Positions 43,515 through 53,112 of a stretch of 64,000 nucleotides of DNA are shown piece by piece. Source of the stretch: Akkermansia sp. (GTDB lineage: Bacteria; Verrucomicrobiota; Verrucomicrobiia; Verrucomicrobiales; Akkermansiaceae). The stretch is taken from assembly GCA_030523775.1 (NCBI GenBank), contig JAUNHW010000004.1, forward strand, positions 13,714 through 77,713. Direction: 5' to 3'. Every line of letters starts with the position of its first letter. The first letter of the stretch is position 1. The notes beneath the pieces are model-generated. The model did no database searches. It worked only from the letters and a program-made list of their open reading frames with translations, and had not been told where the DNA came from. The position numbers were made by a program, and so were the translations under genes.

Positions 43515-44930
43515 ATGAAAAGCGCATGTGCACTGGCGGCGGTTGTGGGGCTGGCTTCGCTCTGTGTGGCCGCACCCGCGGATTTGGGGGTGTGGATGGC
43601 CATCGGGGATTCCATCTCGCACGGCACGTACAGCCATTCCTACCGCTGGTTTTTGCAGAAGGACTGCATCGACAACGGGGTGGGCTTTGATGCGCAGGGG
43701 TATTTGAAGGGCTGTTACAGCGGCGCGTTCTCACAGGCTTCCTACCGCGGGCGGGCGTTCGACAATGAACACTGTGCCCAGTTCAATATCTGGACGGACG
43801 AGGTCTCCGGCGCGCGCTTCCGCCGCCTCACCAGCGTGAGCGGGTTGCAGTCCTCCAACATCAAGAACTGGCTCGGCGTGTCAGACAAGCTCACGCCCGA
43901 CAACAAGGGCGCCGTGGGCACCTACACCGGCAACACCTTCTCCCCCGACACCTATACCTACATGCTGGGCACAAACGACCTCAATGGCATGCGGGAGACC
44001 TCTTGGGAGCAGCTGCAAGCCGCCGTAAGGGAGAACGTGCAGGCCATGGCGCAGAACGCCGCGCGCCGCGGCAAGCCCGCCACGCTCTATCTCATGTCCG
44101 TGACCGCCACGGACAAATCAGACGCGTTGGCACAGAACATCACCAAGTTCAATGCGTGGCTCTCCAAGGAATTCGCACCCTCTGCGGGTGATTCCACCCT
44201 GCGCGTGGTGTATGCGGATGTGAACCCCGGCCTGCAGGATGTCACCAAGCCCGCCGGGTATGCGGTGGCGCAGATGTTTGCACCGGACCGCATCCACCCC
44301 ACGGACCAGGCGGCGCTGCTGGTGGCGGGCAACCTGGCGCGCGCCATGGGCATCCCCGGCCGCACGGTGGGCCTGGAGCGCCGCGCGGCTGCCGCGTTCG
44401 ACATCCCCTCGCTCGACAACGCCCAGGCGCGGCGGCAGAACCTGAAGCCGGTGGCGGAAGGACTCTCCTTCGCCAGCGGTGAGGAATCCGCCCTCTGGCT
44501 CCCGTGGCGCAAGCCCGTGGATTCCGCCGTGGGCTACACCGCCGAATTCACCCTCAGCTTCGGCAACGGCGCGGAGGGCGGCTGGAACACCGAGCAGTGC
44601 TTCACCGTGCTGGTGGGCGACGGCCGCAGCCTGGGCCGCCTCTCCATTACCGAGGCCTACATCTCCTGGGGCGACACCATCTTGTGCTCGCGCGACATGT
44701 CCGGGCCCTCCACCATCCGCGTGGCGTACGTTCCCGCCAGGGAAGAGCAGGGGATCCCCGCCGGGTACTGCGTGTGGCTGAACGGCATGCTCATCGGCGA
44801 GTCCCTGCCAGCGGAGCAGGAATGCAACCTTTGCAACGGCGTGATGATGAGCTTCCACGCCACGGCGCCCGCCCTGCTGCACAACCTGGCCACCCACAGC
44901 GCGGCTCCCTGCGCGCCCCCTGCGGAATAG
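43515..44930 (+). CDS. Secreted SGNH/GDSL hydrolase with C-terminal beta domain
   Basis: 471 residues with a signal peptide (about 1-20, KSACALAAVVGLASLCVAA). Block I AIGDSISHGTYS gives the nucleophile Ser33, MLGTNDLNG supplies the block III Asn, and DRIHPTDQAALLVAGNLARAMG the D-x-x-H catalytic pair. The first 290 residues are the esterase domain; residues 320-460 look like a beta-sandwich (FTLSFGNGAEGGWNTEQCFTVLVGDG, CVWLNGMLIGES) similar to concanavalin-like binding modules. Likely a carbohydrate esterase (for example an O-acetylesterase on host glycans) acting in the periplasm or outside; the substrate is inferred. Confidence 0.85.
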   Translation: MKSACALAAVVGLASLCVAAPADLGVWMAIGDSISHGTYSHSYRWFLQKDCIDNGVGFDAQGYLKGCYSGAFSQASYRGRAFDNEHCAQFNIWTDEVSGARFRRLTSVSGLQSSNIKNWLGVSDKLTPDNKGAVGTYTGNTFSPDTYTYMLGTNDLNGMRETSWEQLQAAVRENVQAMAQNAARRGKPATLYLMSVTATDKSDALAQNITKFNAWLSKEFAPSAGDSTLRVVYADVNPGLQDVTKPAGYAVAQMFAPDRIHPTDQAALLVAGNLARAMGIPGRTVGLERRAAAAFDIPSLDNAQARRQNLKPVAEGLSFASGEESALWLPWRKPVDSAVGYTAEFTLSFGNGAEGGWNTEQCFTVLVGDGRSLGRLSITEAYISWGDTILCSRDMSGPSTIRVAYVPAREEQGIPAGYCVWLNGMLIGESLPAEQECNLCNGVMMSFHATAPALLHNLATHSAAPCAPPAE

Positions 44931-45008
44931 CGCCGCGCGCGGTTTCCCGCCGTTCCTCCGCGGCGCCGTGCCGCCGGCGGGTTGGCGCAGCGGCGCATGC
45001 ATCCGCGC

Positions 45009-45038
45009 TTGCCGTGCGCTGGGTGGGCGTGCTATGTG
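45009..45038 (+). promoter_or_regulatory. Promoter of the phage nozzle-like gene (leaderless)
   Basis: TTGCCG (45009-45014), 18-base spacer, TATGTG (45033-45038); six bases to the ATG at 45045. Confidence 0.5.
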
Positions 45039-45044
45039 GCAGGT

Positions 45045-47558
45045 ATGCAGGAAGTACCCATTGTCATCGGCTTTACATCCGGCGAGCTTTCCCCCTGGCT
45101 GGATTCCCGCTTTGATTTGCAGGCGTACCAGCGCGGTGCGCGCCTTTTGAAGAATTTCACGGTGCTGCCGTACGGCGGCATCCGCCGCCGCAAGGGGGCC
45201 ATCTTTGTGACGGAGGCCCGCAGCCAGGAGGAAAAAGCAACCCGCCTGGTGCCTTTCCGATACTCGGAGGAGGACGTGCTGCTGCTGGAGTTTTCTCCCG
45301 GCATCATGCGCGTGTTCAAGGATGGCGCGCTGGTGCGCGTCTCCGGCCTTTCGGCTTTCGAGCTTGCCCTGCCGTGGAGCACGGCGGCCCAAATCCGTTC
45401 GCTCTCGTTCACGCAGGTGAACGATGTCGTTTTCATCACTTGTCCCACCCACCCCGTGGTGCGCCTCTCCCGCCGCGCGGATGCAGACTGGCTGGTGGAG
45501 ACCCTGGCGCCGGAGCCGTATCCCCGCGCCACCCACGCCACGCGCGACGACCAGCTTTCCGTATCCTTCAACGCCTCCGGCTCCACCGCCACGCTGAAAC
45601 TGCCGTCCGGCGCGGGAACCGCGTTCGATTCCGCCATGGCGGGCGCGGAGTATGTGCTGGCGGATGCAGAGGTGCCCGCGCGCACCCTGTTCCGCAACAC
45701 CTCTATGAGCGTTATCGTTTTCCAGTGCCCGGACCTGGCGACCGCCTCCGTGGCCAAGGGTGCGAAAATCTATGTGGCGGAGCAGGGCACCTCCCACCAC
45801 CTGTACTTCACCTGCCGCAAGGCCTTCAACCATGCACTCGACTTTGTGGCTGGCATGACCTCCCCCGCGGATTACCCGCAGCACTTCATGCCGGGCGTCA
45901 TGCGCCTTGCAGACGGCATGCCCTACGAGGTCTGCGGCGATTGGGAGCTCACCACCCACGGGGAATGGAACGCCGCCTGGGAGCTCTGGCGCACATACGA
46001 CACCGCGGCCTCCGATGGCGCGGACTGCCTTGACTGGGACTGGACAACCGTGAAATCATTCGGGCAGAGCGCGTACGAGGAACGCAAGAACTGGGCGCTC
46101 AGCGGCTCTGAGAAGATACCCTGCCGCATGGTGCTGGTGTGCATTTCATCCTCCGGCATGCCCATCCCCGCCATGATGTCCTTCCGTACCCTCGCGGGGC
46201 ACCGCGAGTACAAGTTCCGCATCACCGCCGTGCAGAATGCCGGAACCGCCACCGCCGCCGTGGAGAAGGGGTATCTGGACATGCCCTCCGGGTTCACGAC
46301 CCGCCGCTGGAGCTTCGGCGCGTTCGGCCCGCGCAACGGCTACCCCGCCTTCAGCGGCTTTTTCCAGAACCGCCTCTGGTTCGGCGGCATGCCCGGCCTG
46401 CCCACCACGCTCATCGCCAGCTGCGTGGACGACTACGCGAACTTCCGCATGGGCTCTGATGCCGATGACGCGCTGCACCTCACCCTGGCCTCCGATGAGC
46501 AGAGCCGCATCTGCTGGATGTGCGCCACGCGCGAGCTGCTGGTAGGCACGGCGGAGGGCGAGTGGTCCCTGGTCTCATCGGACAACGGCGCCATCACCGC
46601 CACTTCCGCCGCCTTCAAGCGGCAGTCTGCCGTGGGCAGCGAGCCCATGCCCGTGCACGCCGTGGAGAACTCCGTCGTCTTTGTCCAGCGCGGCGGCCGC
46701 CGCATGCGCGAAATCTCCTACAAGCTGGAGAGCGATGGTTTCAGCACGGTGGACCTCAGCCTGCTCGCAGAGCACCTTTTCCGCAGCGGCGTGGCGGAGT
46801 GGTGCGTGCAGCGCGGCACAGATTCCTACATCTGGGTGCTCATGAACGATGGCTCCCTGGCCGTGCTCACCATGAACATGGAGCAGCAGGTCACCGCCTG
46901 GCAGCGCATCGACCTCCCCGGCAGGACTCCCCAGCACATCGCCACGCTCCCCGCGCGCAACAACTTGGATGATGATGTCTGGTTCGTCACCAGGAACAAC
47001 ACCACGGGCTATGTGGCCGTGGAGCGCATCTGCGCCGACAATCCCAAATTCGTGGACCTCCCCCAGACGGTCTGGCTTGACGAGAACAACCTTTTCTCCG
47101 GTGCGCACCTGCTGGCCGGCGGTGTCATTTGCGGCTGGCGCCCGGGGAATCCGGAGAAGGTTTTCACCGCCGATATCAATGACGACGGCAGCGGTTATGT
47201 GGTCGTTCCGGAAGGCGCGGGAAGAGAAATCGTCTACATCGGCCGCCCGTATGAATCCGAGCTGCACACCATGCCCCTGGAACGCGACCTGAGCTTCAAC
47301 GCCGTGCGCCAGATGGGCCGCGTGAAGGTGCGTCTCCTGGAGAGCGACTACCACTTCCTCTACCGCAGCTCCCTTGCAAGAACCTGGGACCGCATGGATA
47401 CCTCCGCCATCTACGGGATCATCCCCTACACGGGTGCCCTGCGCCTCACCCAGATGCCGGATGCCGACGTGGGCCAGCATTTCGTCTTCTTCTACAATGA
47501 GCTCTTCGACTTCGCCATCCAGGCCATCACCATAGAGGTGGACCAGCACGGACGCTGA
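45045..47558 (+). CDS. Podovirus nozzle/tail tubular protein B-like protein, isolated
   Basis: 837 residues, no signal peptide. The start is that of T7 gp12-type tail tubular B (nozzle) proteins: GFTSGELSPWLDSRFDLQAYQ, then GARLLKNFTVLPYGGIRRRKG, FRYSEEDVLLLEFSPGIMRVFKDG, and in the middle FSGFFQNRLWFGGMPGLPTTLIAS and LASDEQSRICWMCATRELLVGTAEGEW. These blocks recur across podophages and their prophages. No other capsid, portal, terminase or lysis gene is nearby; neighbours are an SGNH hydrolase and a protein of unknown function. It is intact and has host-like GC and a host-like promoter, so it is either a remnant of an old prophage or a domesticated phage gene. Confidence 0.75.
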   Translation: MQEVPIVIGFTSGELSPWLDSRFDLQAYQRGARLLKNFTVLPYGGIRRRKGAIFVTEARSQEEKATRLVPFRYSEEDVLLLEFSPGIMRVFKDGALVRVSGLSAFELALPWSTAAQIRSLSFTQVNDVVFITCPTHPVVRLSRRADADWLVETLAPEPYPRATHATRDDQLSVSFNASGSTATLKLPSGAGTAFDSAMAGAEYVLADAEVPARTLFRNTSMSVIVFQCPDLATASVAKGAKIYVAEQGTSHHLYFTCRKAFNHALDFVAGMTSPADYPQHFMPGVMRLADGMPYEVCGDWELTTHGEWNAAWELWRTYDTAASDGADCLDWDWTTVKSFGQSAYEERKNWALSGSEKIPCRMVLVCISSSGMPIPAMMSFRTLAGHREYKFRITAVQNAGTATAAVEKGYLDMPSGFTTRRWSFGAFGPRNGYPAFSGFFQNRLWFGGMPGLPTTLIASCVDDYANFRMGSDADDALHLTLASDEQSRICWMCATRELLVGTAEGEWSLVSSDNGAITATSAAFKRQSAVGSEPMPVHAVENSVVFVQRGGRRMREISYKLESDGFSTVDLSLLAEHLFRSGVAEWCVQRGTDSYIWVLMNDGSLAVLTMNMEQQVTAWQRIDLPGRTPQHIATLPARNNLDDDVWFVTRNNTTGYVAVERICADNPKFVDLPQTVWLDENNLFSGAHLLAGGVICGWRPGNPEKVFTADINDDGSGYVVVPEGAGREIVYIGRPYESELHTMPLERDLSFNAVRQMGRVKVRLLESDYHFLYRSSLARTWDRMDTSAIYGIIPYTGALRLTQMPDADVGQHFVFFYNELFDFAIQAITIEVDQHGR

Positions 47559-47577
47559 CGTGTGCGCGGAATTTGGC

Positions 47578-47605
47578 TTGCATGTCATCTTTAATCGTGT
47601 ATGAT
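47578..47605 (+). promoter_or_regulatory. Promoter of the 735-residue unknown gene
   Basis: TTGCAT (47578-47583), 16-base spacer, TATGAT (47600-47605). The leader of about 58 bases is A/C-rich (CCACCAACCAACAACCC) without a Shine-Dalgarno sequence. Confidence 0.6.
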
Positions 47606-47669
47606 GCCGCTTGTAGCCGTGGCCGGTGCACCCTATGGCACCCCCACCAACCAACAACCCAATGCAATT

Positions 47670-49877
47670 ATGAGTGATAACATCATTACGATTCTGACAA
47701 CGTTCGACGAACCAGTGTCGGACACACCCGAGAACCTCCTGCAGCTGCAGAACGTTTTTTCCAACACCGTGCTGCAGGCATGGGAAAAGGAGGGCTTTAC
47801 CGAAATCAAACCGTTGGACAAGCCCGCGCACAAGGGAGATCTTTGCCCCGCCTACCGTGCGGTTCATGATGGCAAGCCCTGCCTGATTCTCATGCCGCCG
47901 CCCGCGCCCGATCCCATGCAGCTGGACGGTTTGAGCGACGCCCAATGCGTGCGGGCAGAGACGAAATTTCCGGAGCTGGACGTGTTCTATTCCAGCGTGC
48001 TGCTGTGGGGAACGGAGCTTGTCCTGTTTCTTCCGGAGAAATTGCGCGAGAACGGGGAATGGCTTGCCTCCGATGCCCAGAGCGAGCAGTTCCTTCCCGT
48101 CTCCCGCTGGAAGGGGGGCAGCAACGTATTGCCCTCCATCATGGGCTGCGGGTATTTTTTCAAGGGTATCCAACTGCTGATGCCGTACCTGATCAAGAAC
48201 GGCACCCCCGCGAAGTTCATTGTCGGGAATCTCACCCTTTCCCAAAAGCCGGATGGCGCCTATATTGCACTCATGTGTTCGCGCACTCCTTGTTGGGCCC
48301 AGCTGCTTGCCGTCAACAGCGGGGATAAGAGGCTTGAGGCGCATCATGTTGTGTTGTACCACGACAAGGGCCCGTACACGGAACTGGAGCTCGTTGAAAT
48401 GAGTGACGAGTTCCGCATGTATGGAATCACCCGCCTTTTGCACCAAAGCGGGCACGAGCTCTCGGTTGAATGTCTGGAGTCCTCCGTGCTCGCCAATTTG
48501 CTGCCCACCGGACGCCGCTACATGTGGTCTCTATACACGGTGGCAGAAAAGGTCCTTCCCAACAACCAGCATTTCTCCATCACGGAGGGTCCCGTGTTCG
48601 AGATGCACAAGGAGCAGTACCGGGAGGAGCACGGTGAGGAGCCCCCCGCCGATTTCAAGCTCGAAATCTCCACGGAGGGTATGCGTGCCGTTAACCAGAA
48701 CTGCGAGGGGGAAGAGGCCGCCTTCTCCAGCTGCTTTGGGGTTGTTACCCACTTGGAGAAGCAGGTGTTCTCCCCGCTGGAGGTGCCCGGCGGCGCGTGT
48801 CTCAAGGCAACGGTGCGCTGCATGCCGGATGACGATGACTTCCTGATGACCGTGTATATGCCGCCCGTCTCGCTGGACGGCTACACGCCCAAGGTGGGGG
48901 ATTCCATCGCCTTCCACGGCACTCTTTTTGCCGTGCCGGACAAGCTCTGCGAAACAAAGGAATCCTGGCAGGATTCCGCAGAGGTGGGCGGCCGGCAGGG
49001 CGAACATGAGAACACCATGAAAGCCTATTGTGCCATGGAGCGTTTTCAGGAGCGTTCCATTGGTCTCGGCGTGGCCGCCGCCGCCTTCGTCAAGGCAGGC
49101 TGGTCTCTGGAATACACGGCAGAGGATGACCTGTTTTCCCGCAGCGCGATTCCCCTCATGGTGAAAAACCAGCGCGGTGAAATTGCTGTCGTCAATGTGG
49201 ATACCATCGTGGATGGTCACGAACCGCGGTTTGCATACACCGAAAAGCGCGCAGATATCGAATCCTTTGTCAGGGAGAACGATGATATCGACCGCTGCTA
49301 CTGGTGCCGCGTGCACCTGGACTACAAGCCTGCAGCAGACCGCTACGCCGTTTCCATGGAGATGGAACCGGCATGCGCGGGGGTGGAGAACTCCCTGTTG
49401 ATGACTGCCGCCGGATTCCGCGGCACGGACAGCGTGATGGAGGACGGAGAAATCAAGGAGCGCCCAACCCGCCCTGCAGTCCTGGACGAAGCGATGGCGG
49501 CGCGCCTGTTCCATGATGCCATGACCAAGGGGGAATGGGCCGCGCTGGCCAAGTGGATGCGAGAGGAAATGACGTTCAAGAGCTGTACGGTGGGTGTGGA
49601 GCTGTACGGGAAAATCGATTACCTGCGCTACATCACGGAACGCATCGAATGGTGGAAAAACAACGACCAATACAAATGGTCGGACTTTTCCTTCTCCTGC
49701 GGGACTATCCCCTACCAGGGGCGCCAGCGTGCGTGTATGGCGATGTCCCACAAGGGGAGAATCACCGCCGTAACGGTATTCGATGACAGCCACGGCATGA
49801 TTGGCCACATGGAGGTCCTGCCGTATGATTGCCATCATCTATACAGGCGCGAAACACCGGAAGTTGCTCCGCAGTAG
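47670..49877 (+). CDS. Large cytoplasmic protein of unknown function
   Basis: 735 residues from the ATG at 47670 (an ATG 23 codons upstream is possible, but falls in the A/C-rich leader). I do not recognise it. No signal peptide or membrane helix. It is acidic, Cys- and Met-rich, and appears to be built from three parts: about 1-210 (IITILTTFDEPV.., VLLWGTELVLFLPEKL), about 211-590 (TLYTVAEKVLPNNQHFSITEGP, KVGDSIAFHGTLF), and a C-terminal 130 residues (ARLFHDAMTKGEWAALAKWMREEMTFKS..ISHKGRITAVTVFDD) that resemble a SnoaL/NTF2-like domain. It is closed by a strong bidirectional terminator. Confidence 0.7.
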   Translation: MSDNIITILTTFDEPVSDTPENLLQLQNVFSNTVLQAWEKEGFTEIKPLDKPAHKGDLCPAYRAVHDGKPCLILMPPPAPDPMQLDGLSDAQCVRAETKFPELDVFYSSVLLWGTELVLFLPEKLRENGEWLASDAQSEQFLPVSRWKGGSNVLPSIMGCGYFFKGIQLLMPYLIKNGTPAKFIVGNLTLSQKPDGAYIALMCSRTPCWAQLLAVNSGDKRLEAHHVVLYHDKGPYTELELVEMSDEFRMYGITRLLHQSGHELSVECLESSVLANLLPTGRRYMWSLYTVAEKVLPNNQHFSITEGPVFEMHKEQYREEHGEEPPADFKLEISTEGMRAVNQNCEGEEAAFSSCFGVVTHLEKQVFSPLEVPGGACLKATVRCMPDDDDFLMTVYMPPVSLDGYTPKVGDSIAFHGTLFAVPDKLCETKESWQDSAEVGGRQGEHENTMKAYCAMERFQERSIGLGVAAAAFVKAGWSLEYTAEDDLFSRSAIPLMVKNQRGEIAVVNVDTIVDGHEPRFAYTEKRADIESFVRENDDIDRCYWCRVHLDYKPAADRYAVSMEMEPACAGVENSLLMTAAGFRGTDSVMEDGEIKERPTRPAVLDEAMAARLFHDAMTKGEWAALAKWMREEMTFKSCTVGVELYGKIDYLRYITERIEWWKNNDQYKWSDFSFSCGTIPYQGRQRACMAMSHKGRITAVTVFDDSHGMIGHMEVLPYDCHHLYRRETPEVAPQ

Positions 49878-49882
49878 AACAA

Positions 49883-49915
49883 ACGGCCCATCCGGTATGA
49901 TGCCGGACGGGCCGT
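49883..49915. terminator. Bidirectional intrinsic terminator
   Basis: ACGGCCCATCCGG (49883-49895) pairs with CCGGACGGGCCGT (49903-49915) around TATGATG, between the convergent unknown gene and malY-like gene. Same CATCCGG core as the terminators near 3465 and 53028. Confidence 0.85.
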
Positions 49916-49965
49916 GAAAATTCCGCGCGCGGAGCGCGCCTGCCTTTATCGATAGGAATCCTGAA

Positions 49966-51114
49966 TTACCCGAGCAGTTCGTTCACCGCCTTCTTCATGG
50001 CCACCAGGCCCTCCCGCAGCTGTTCCGGGGAGGTGCCGAAGTTGAGGCGCACGTGGGTGGGGTCGCCGAAGTTGGCGCCGTCGTCCAGGTAAACGCCGGC
50101 CTTCTCGCGGAAGAATTTGTGGGGGCTCTCCACGCCGAGTGCGGTGCAATCCAGCCAGGCCAGATAGGTGGCCTGGTTGGGCACCACCTTGATTTGCGGA
50201 ATCTGGGTGGTGATGTAGTTGACCACGAAATCACGGTTGGCGCGCAGGGTTTCCAGCAGCTCCGCATGCCAGCCCCAGCCTTGGCGGTAGGCGGCCTCCG
50301 CGGCGGCGTAGGCGAACACGTTCAGCGTGGGCAGGCTGCAGCCCTGGGCAATCTCGATGCGCTTCTTGAGCTCTGCGTTCGGCACGCACATGTAGGAGAA
50401 GCAGATGCCGGCAATGTTGAAGGTCTTGCTGGGTGCACTCAGCATCACCAGGCGCTCCTTCACCTCCGGGGAGAGCGTGAGCGCGGAGGTGTGCTTCATG
50501 CCGGGTTCCAGCACCAGGTCGCAGTGGATTTCATCGGAGCACAGCACCAGGTCGTGCTTGATGCAGAATTCGCCCACGCGCTGCAGGTCCTCCGGGCTCC
50601 AGCAGCGGCCGGACGGGTTGTGCGGGTTGCACAGCAGGAAGAGCTTGGTGTCCGGCGTCACCGCCTTTTCCATGGCCTCCCAGTCAAAGTACGCATAGCC
50701 GTCCTTCCACACGTGCGGCACATCGATGAGACGCGCGCCAGCGGCCTCGTGGCACTGCAGCATGGGCGGATACACGGGGGAGCAGGTCATGATGGCGCCG
50801 TGGCTCTCCCCGCAGATGGCGCGCGCCACCAGCGTGAACGCGGGCACGCAGCCCGGCAGCTCGTGCAGCCATTCCGACTTGGCCTCCACTCCGTGGCGCG
50901 CCTTCAGGTAGCTGATGATGGCCTCCTTCATGTGGTCCGTCAGGAAGGCGTAGCCGTAGAAATGGTGGTCCATGCGTGCCTTGAGGGCCTCTATGACGCA
51001 GGGCGGCGATTCTATGTCCATATCGGCGATGCCGAAGGGCAGGGGCCCTTGCAGGTCCCACTTCATGTTGCCGGTGTTCCGGCGTTCCTCATTGCGCGCA
51101 AAAGTGATTGCCAT
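49966..51114 (-). CDS. MalY/PatB-type aminotransferase (cystathionine beta-lyase family)
   Basis: 382 residues, PLP fold type I. The N terminus WDLQGPLPFGIADMDIESPPCVIEALKARMDHHFYGY is the MalY/PatB signature; CNPHNPSGRCW and SDEIHCDLVLEP hold the cofactor Asn and Asp, and the PLP lysine is in SAPSKTFNIAG. These enzymes cleave cystathionine or cysteine to pyruvate, ammonia and a thiol; MalY of E. coli also acts as a regulator. The gene has its own promoter, with the -10 box six bases from the ATG. Confidence 0.92.
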   Translation of the reverse strand: MAITFARNEERRNTGNMKWDLQGPLPFGIADMDIESPPCVIEALKARMDHHFYGYAFLTDHMKEAIISYLKARHGVEAKSEWLHELPGCVPAFTLVARAICGESHGAIMTCSPVYPPMLQCHEAAGARLIDVPHVWKDGYAYFDWEAMEKAVTPDTKLFLLCNPHNPSGRCWSPEDLQRVGEFCIKHDLVLCSDEIHCDLVLEPGMKHTSALTLSPEVKERLVMLSAPSKTFNIAGICFSYMCVPNAELKKRIEIAQGCSLPTLNVFAYAAAEAAYRQGWGWHAELLETLRANRDFVVNYITTQIPQIKVVPNQATYLAWLDCTALGVESPHKFFREKAGVYLDDGANFGDPTHVRLNFGTSPEQLREGLVAMKKAVNELLG

Positions 51115-51120
51115 GCCCCT

Positions 51121-51148
51121 ATCATATCGCGCCTAACAGGAATGTCAA
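51121..51148 (-). promoter_or_regulatory. Promoter of the malY-like gene (leaderless)
   Basis: Consensus TTGACA (51143-51148), 16-base spacer, TATGAT (51121-51126) on the minus strand; six bases to the ATG at 51114. Confidence 0.72.
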
Positions 51149-51209
51149 GGCGCAGGAATTGACAATGGGCGTTTTGGGGCCGCATCTTGCCCGCCCGGGC
51201 GATACCAGC

Positions 51210-51238
51210 TTGCCAAACGCGCGCGCCCGTGCTACACT
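51210..51238 (+). promoter_or_regulatory. Promoter of rpiB-glyA
   Basis: TTGCCA (51210-51215), 17-base spacer, TACACT (51233-51238). The start codon at 51262 is 23 bases further, giving a leader of about 17 bases ending CCTCTTTACC. Confidence 0.65.
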
Positions 51239-51261
51239 TGGGGCGTCAATACCTCTTTACC

Positions 51262-52938
<1,677 letters not shown>

Positions 52939-52940
52939 GG

Positions 52941-53107
52941 GATTTACAATTTACGGATTGACAATTTACAATTTGGAAAGTAAGGCGCGGCTATGCCGCG
53001 CGGGTATCAACAAGGCTCATCCGGCATTTTGCCGGATGAGCCTTTATGCGCATTGCGCCGTAAGGCGCCGAATTTCAAATAGTACCTAGTACATAGTACT
53101 TAGTAAA
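52941..53107. repeat. Repeat-rich convergent intergenic region
   Basis: Contains the direct repeat ATTTACAATTTACGG / ATTGACAATTTACAATTTGG (52942-52975), a GGCGCGG..CCGCGC hairpin (52984-53002), a terminator, and four tandem 7-bp units TAGTACC, TAGTACA, TAGTACT, TAGTAAA (53080-53107). A related ACATAGTACC stretch occurs near 62350 in the mobile island. Confidence 0.6.
53012..53044. terminator. Bidirectional intrinsic terminator
   Basis: A perfect 15-bp stem, AAGGCTCATCCGGCA (53012-53026) with TGCCGGATGAGCCTT (53030-53044). It separates rpiB-glyA from the convergent coaE-rho gene and shares the CATCCGG core with the terminators near 3465 and 49900. Confidence 0.88.
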
Positions 53108-53112
53108 TCCAG

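Noticed and set aside
45045..49877. A prophage around the nozzle-like gene
   Set aside because: No terminase, portal, capsid, lysis or integrase gene is within several kilobases on either side.
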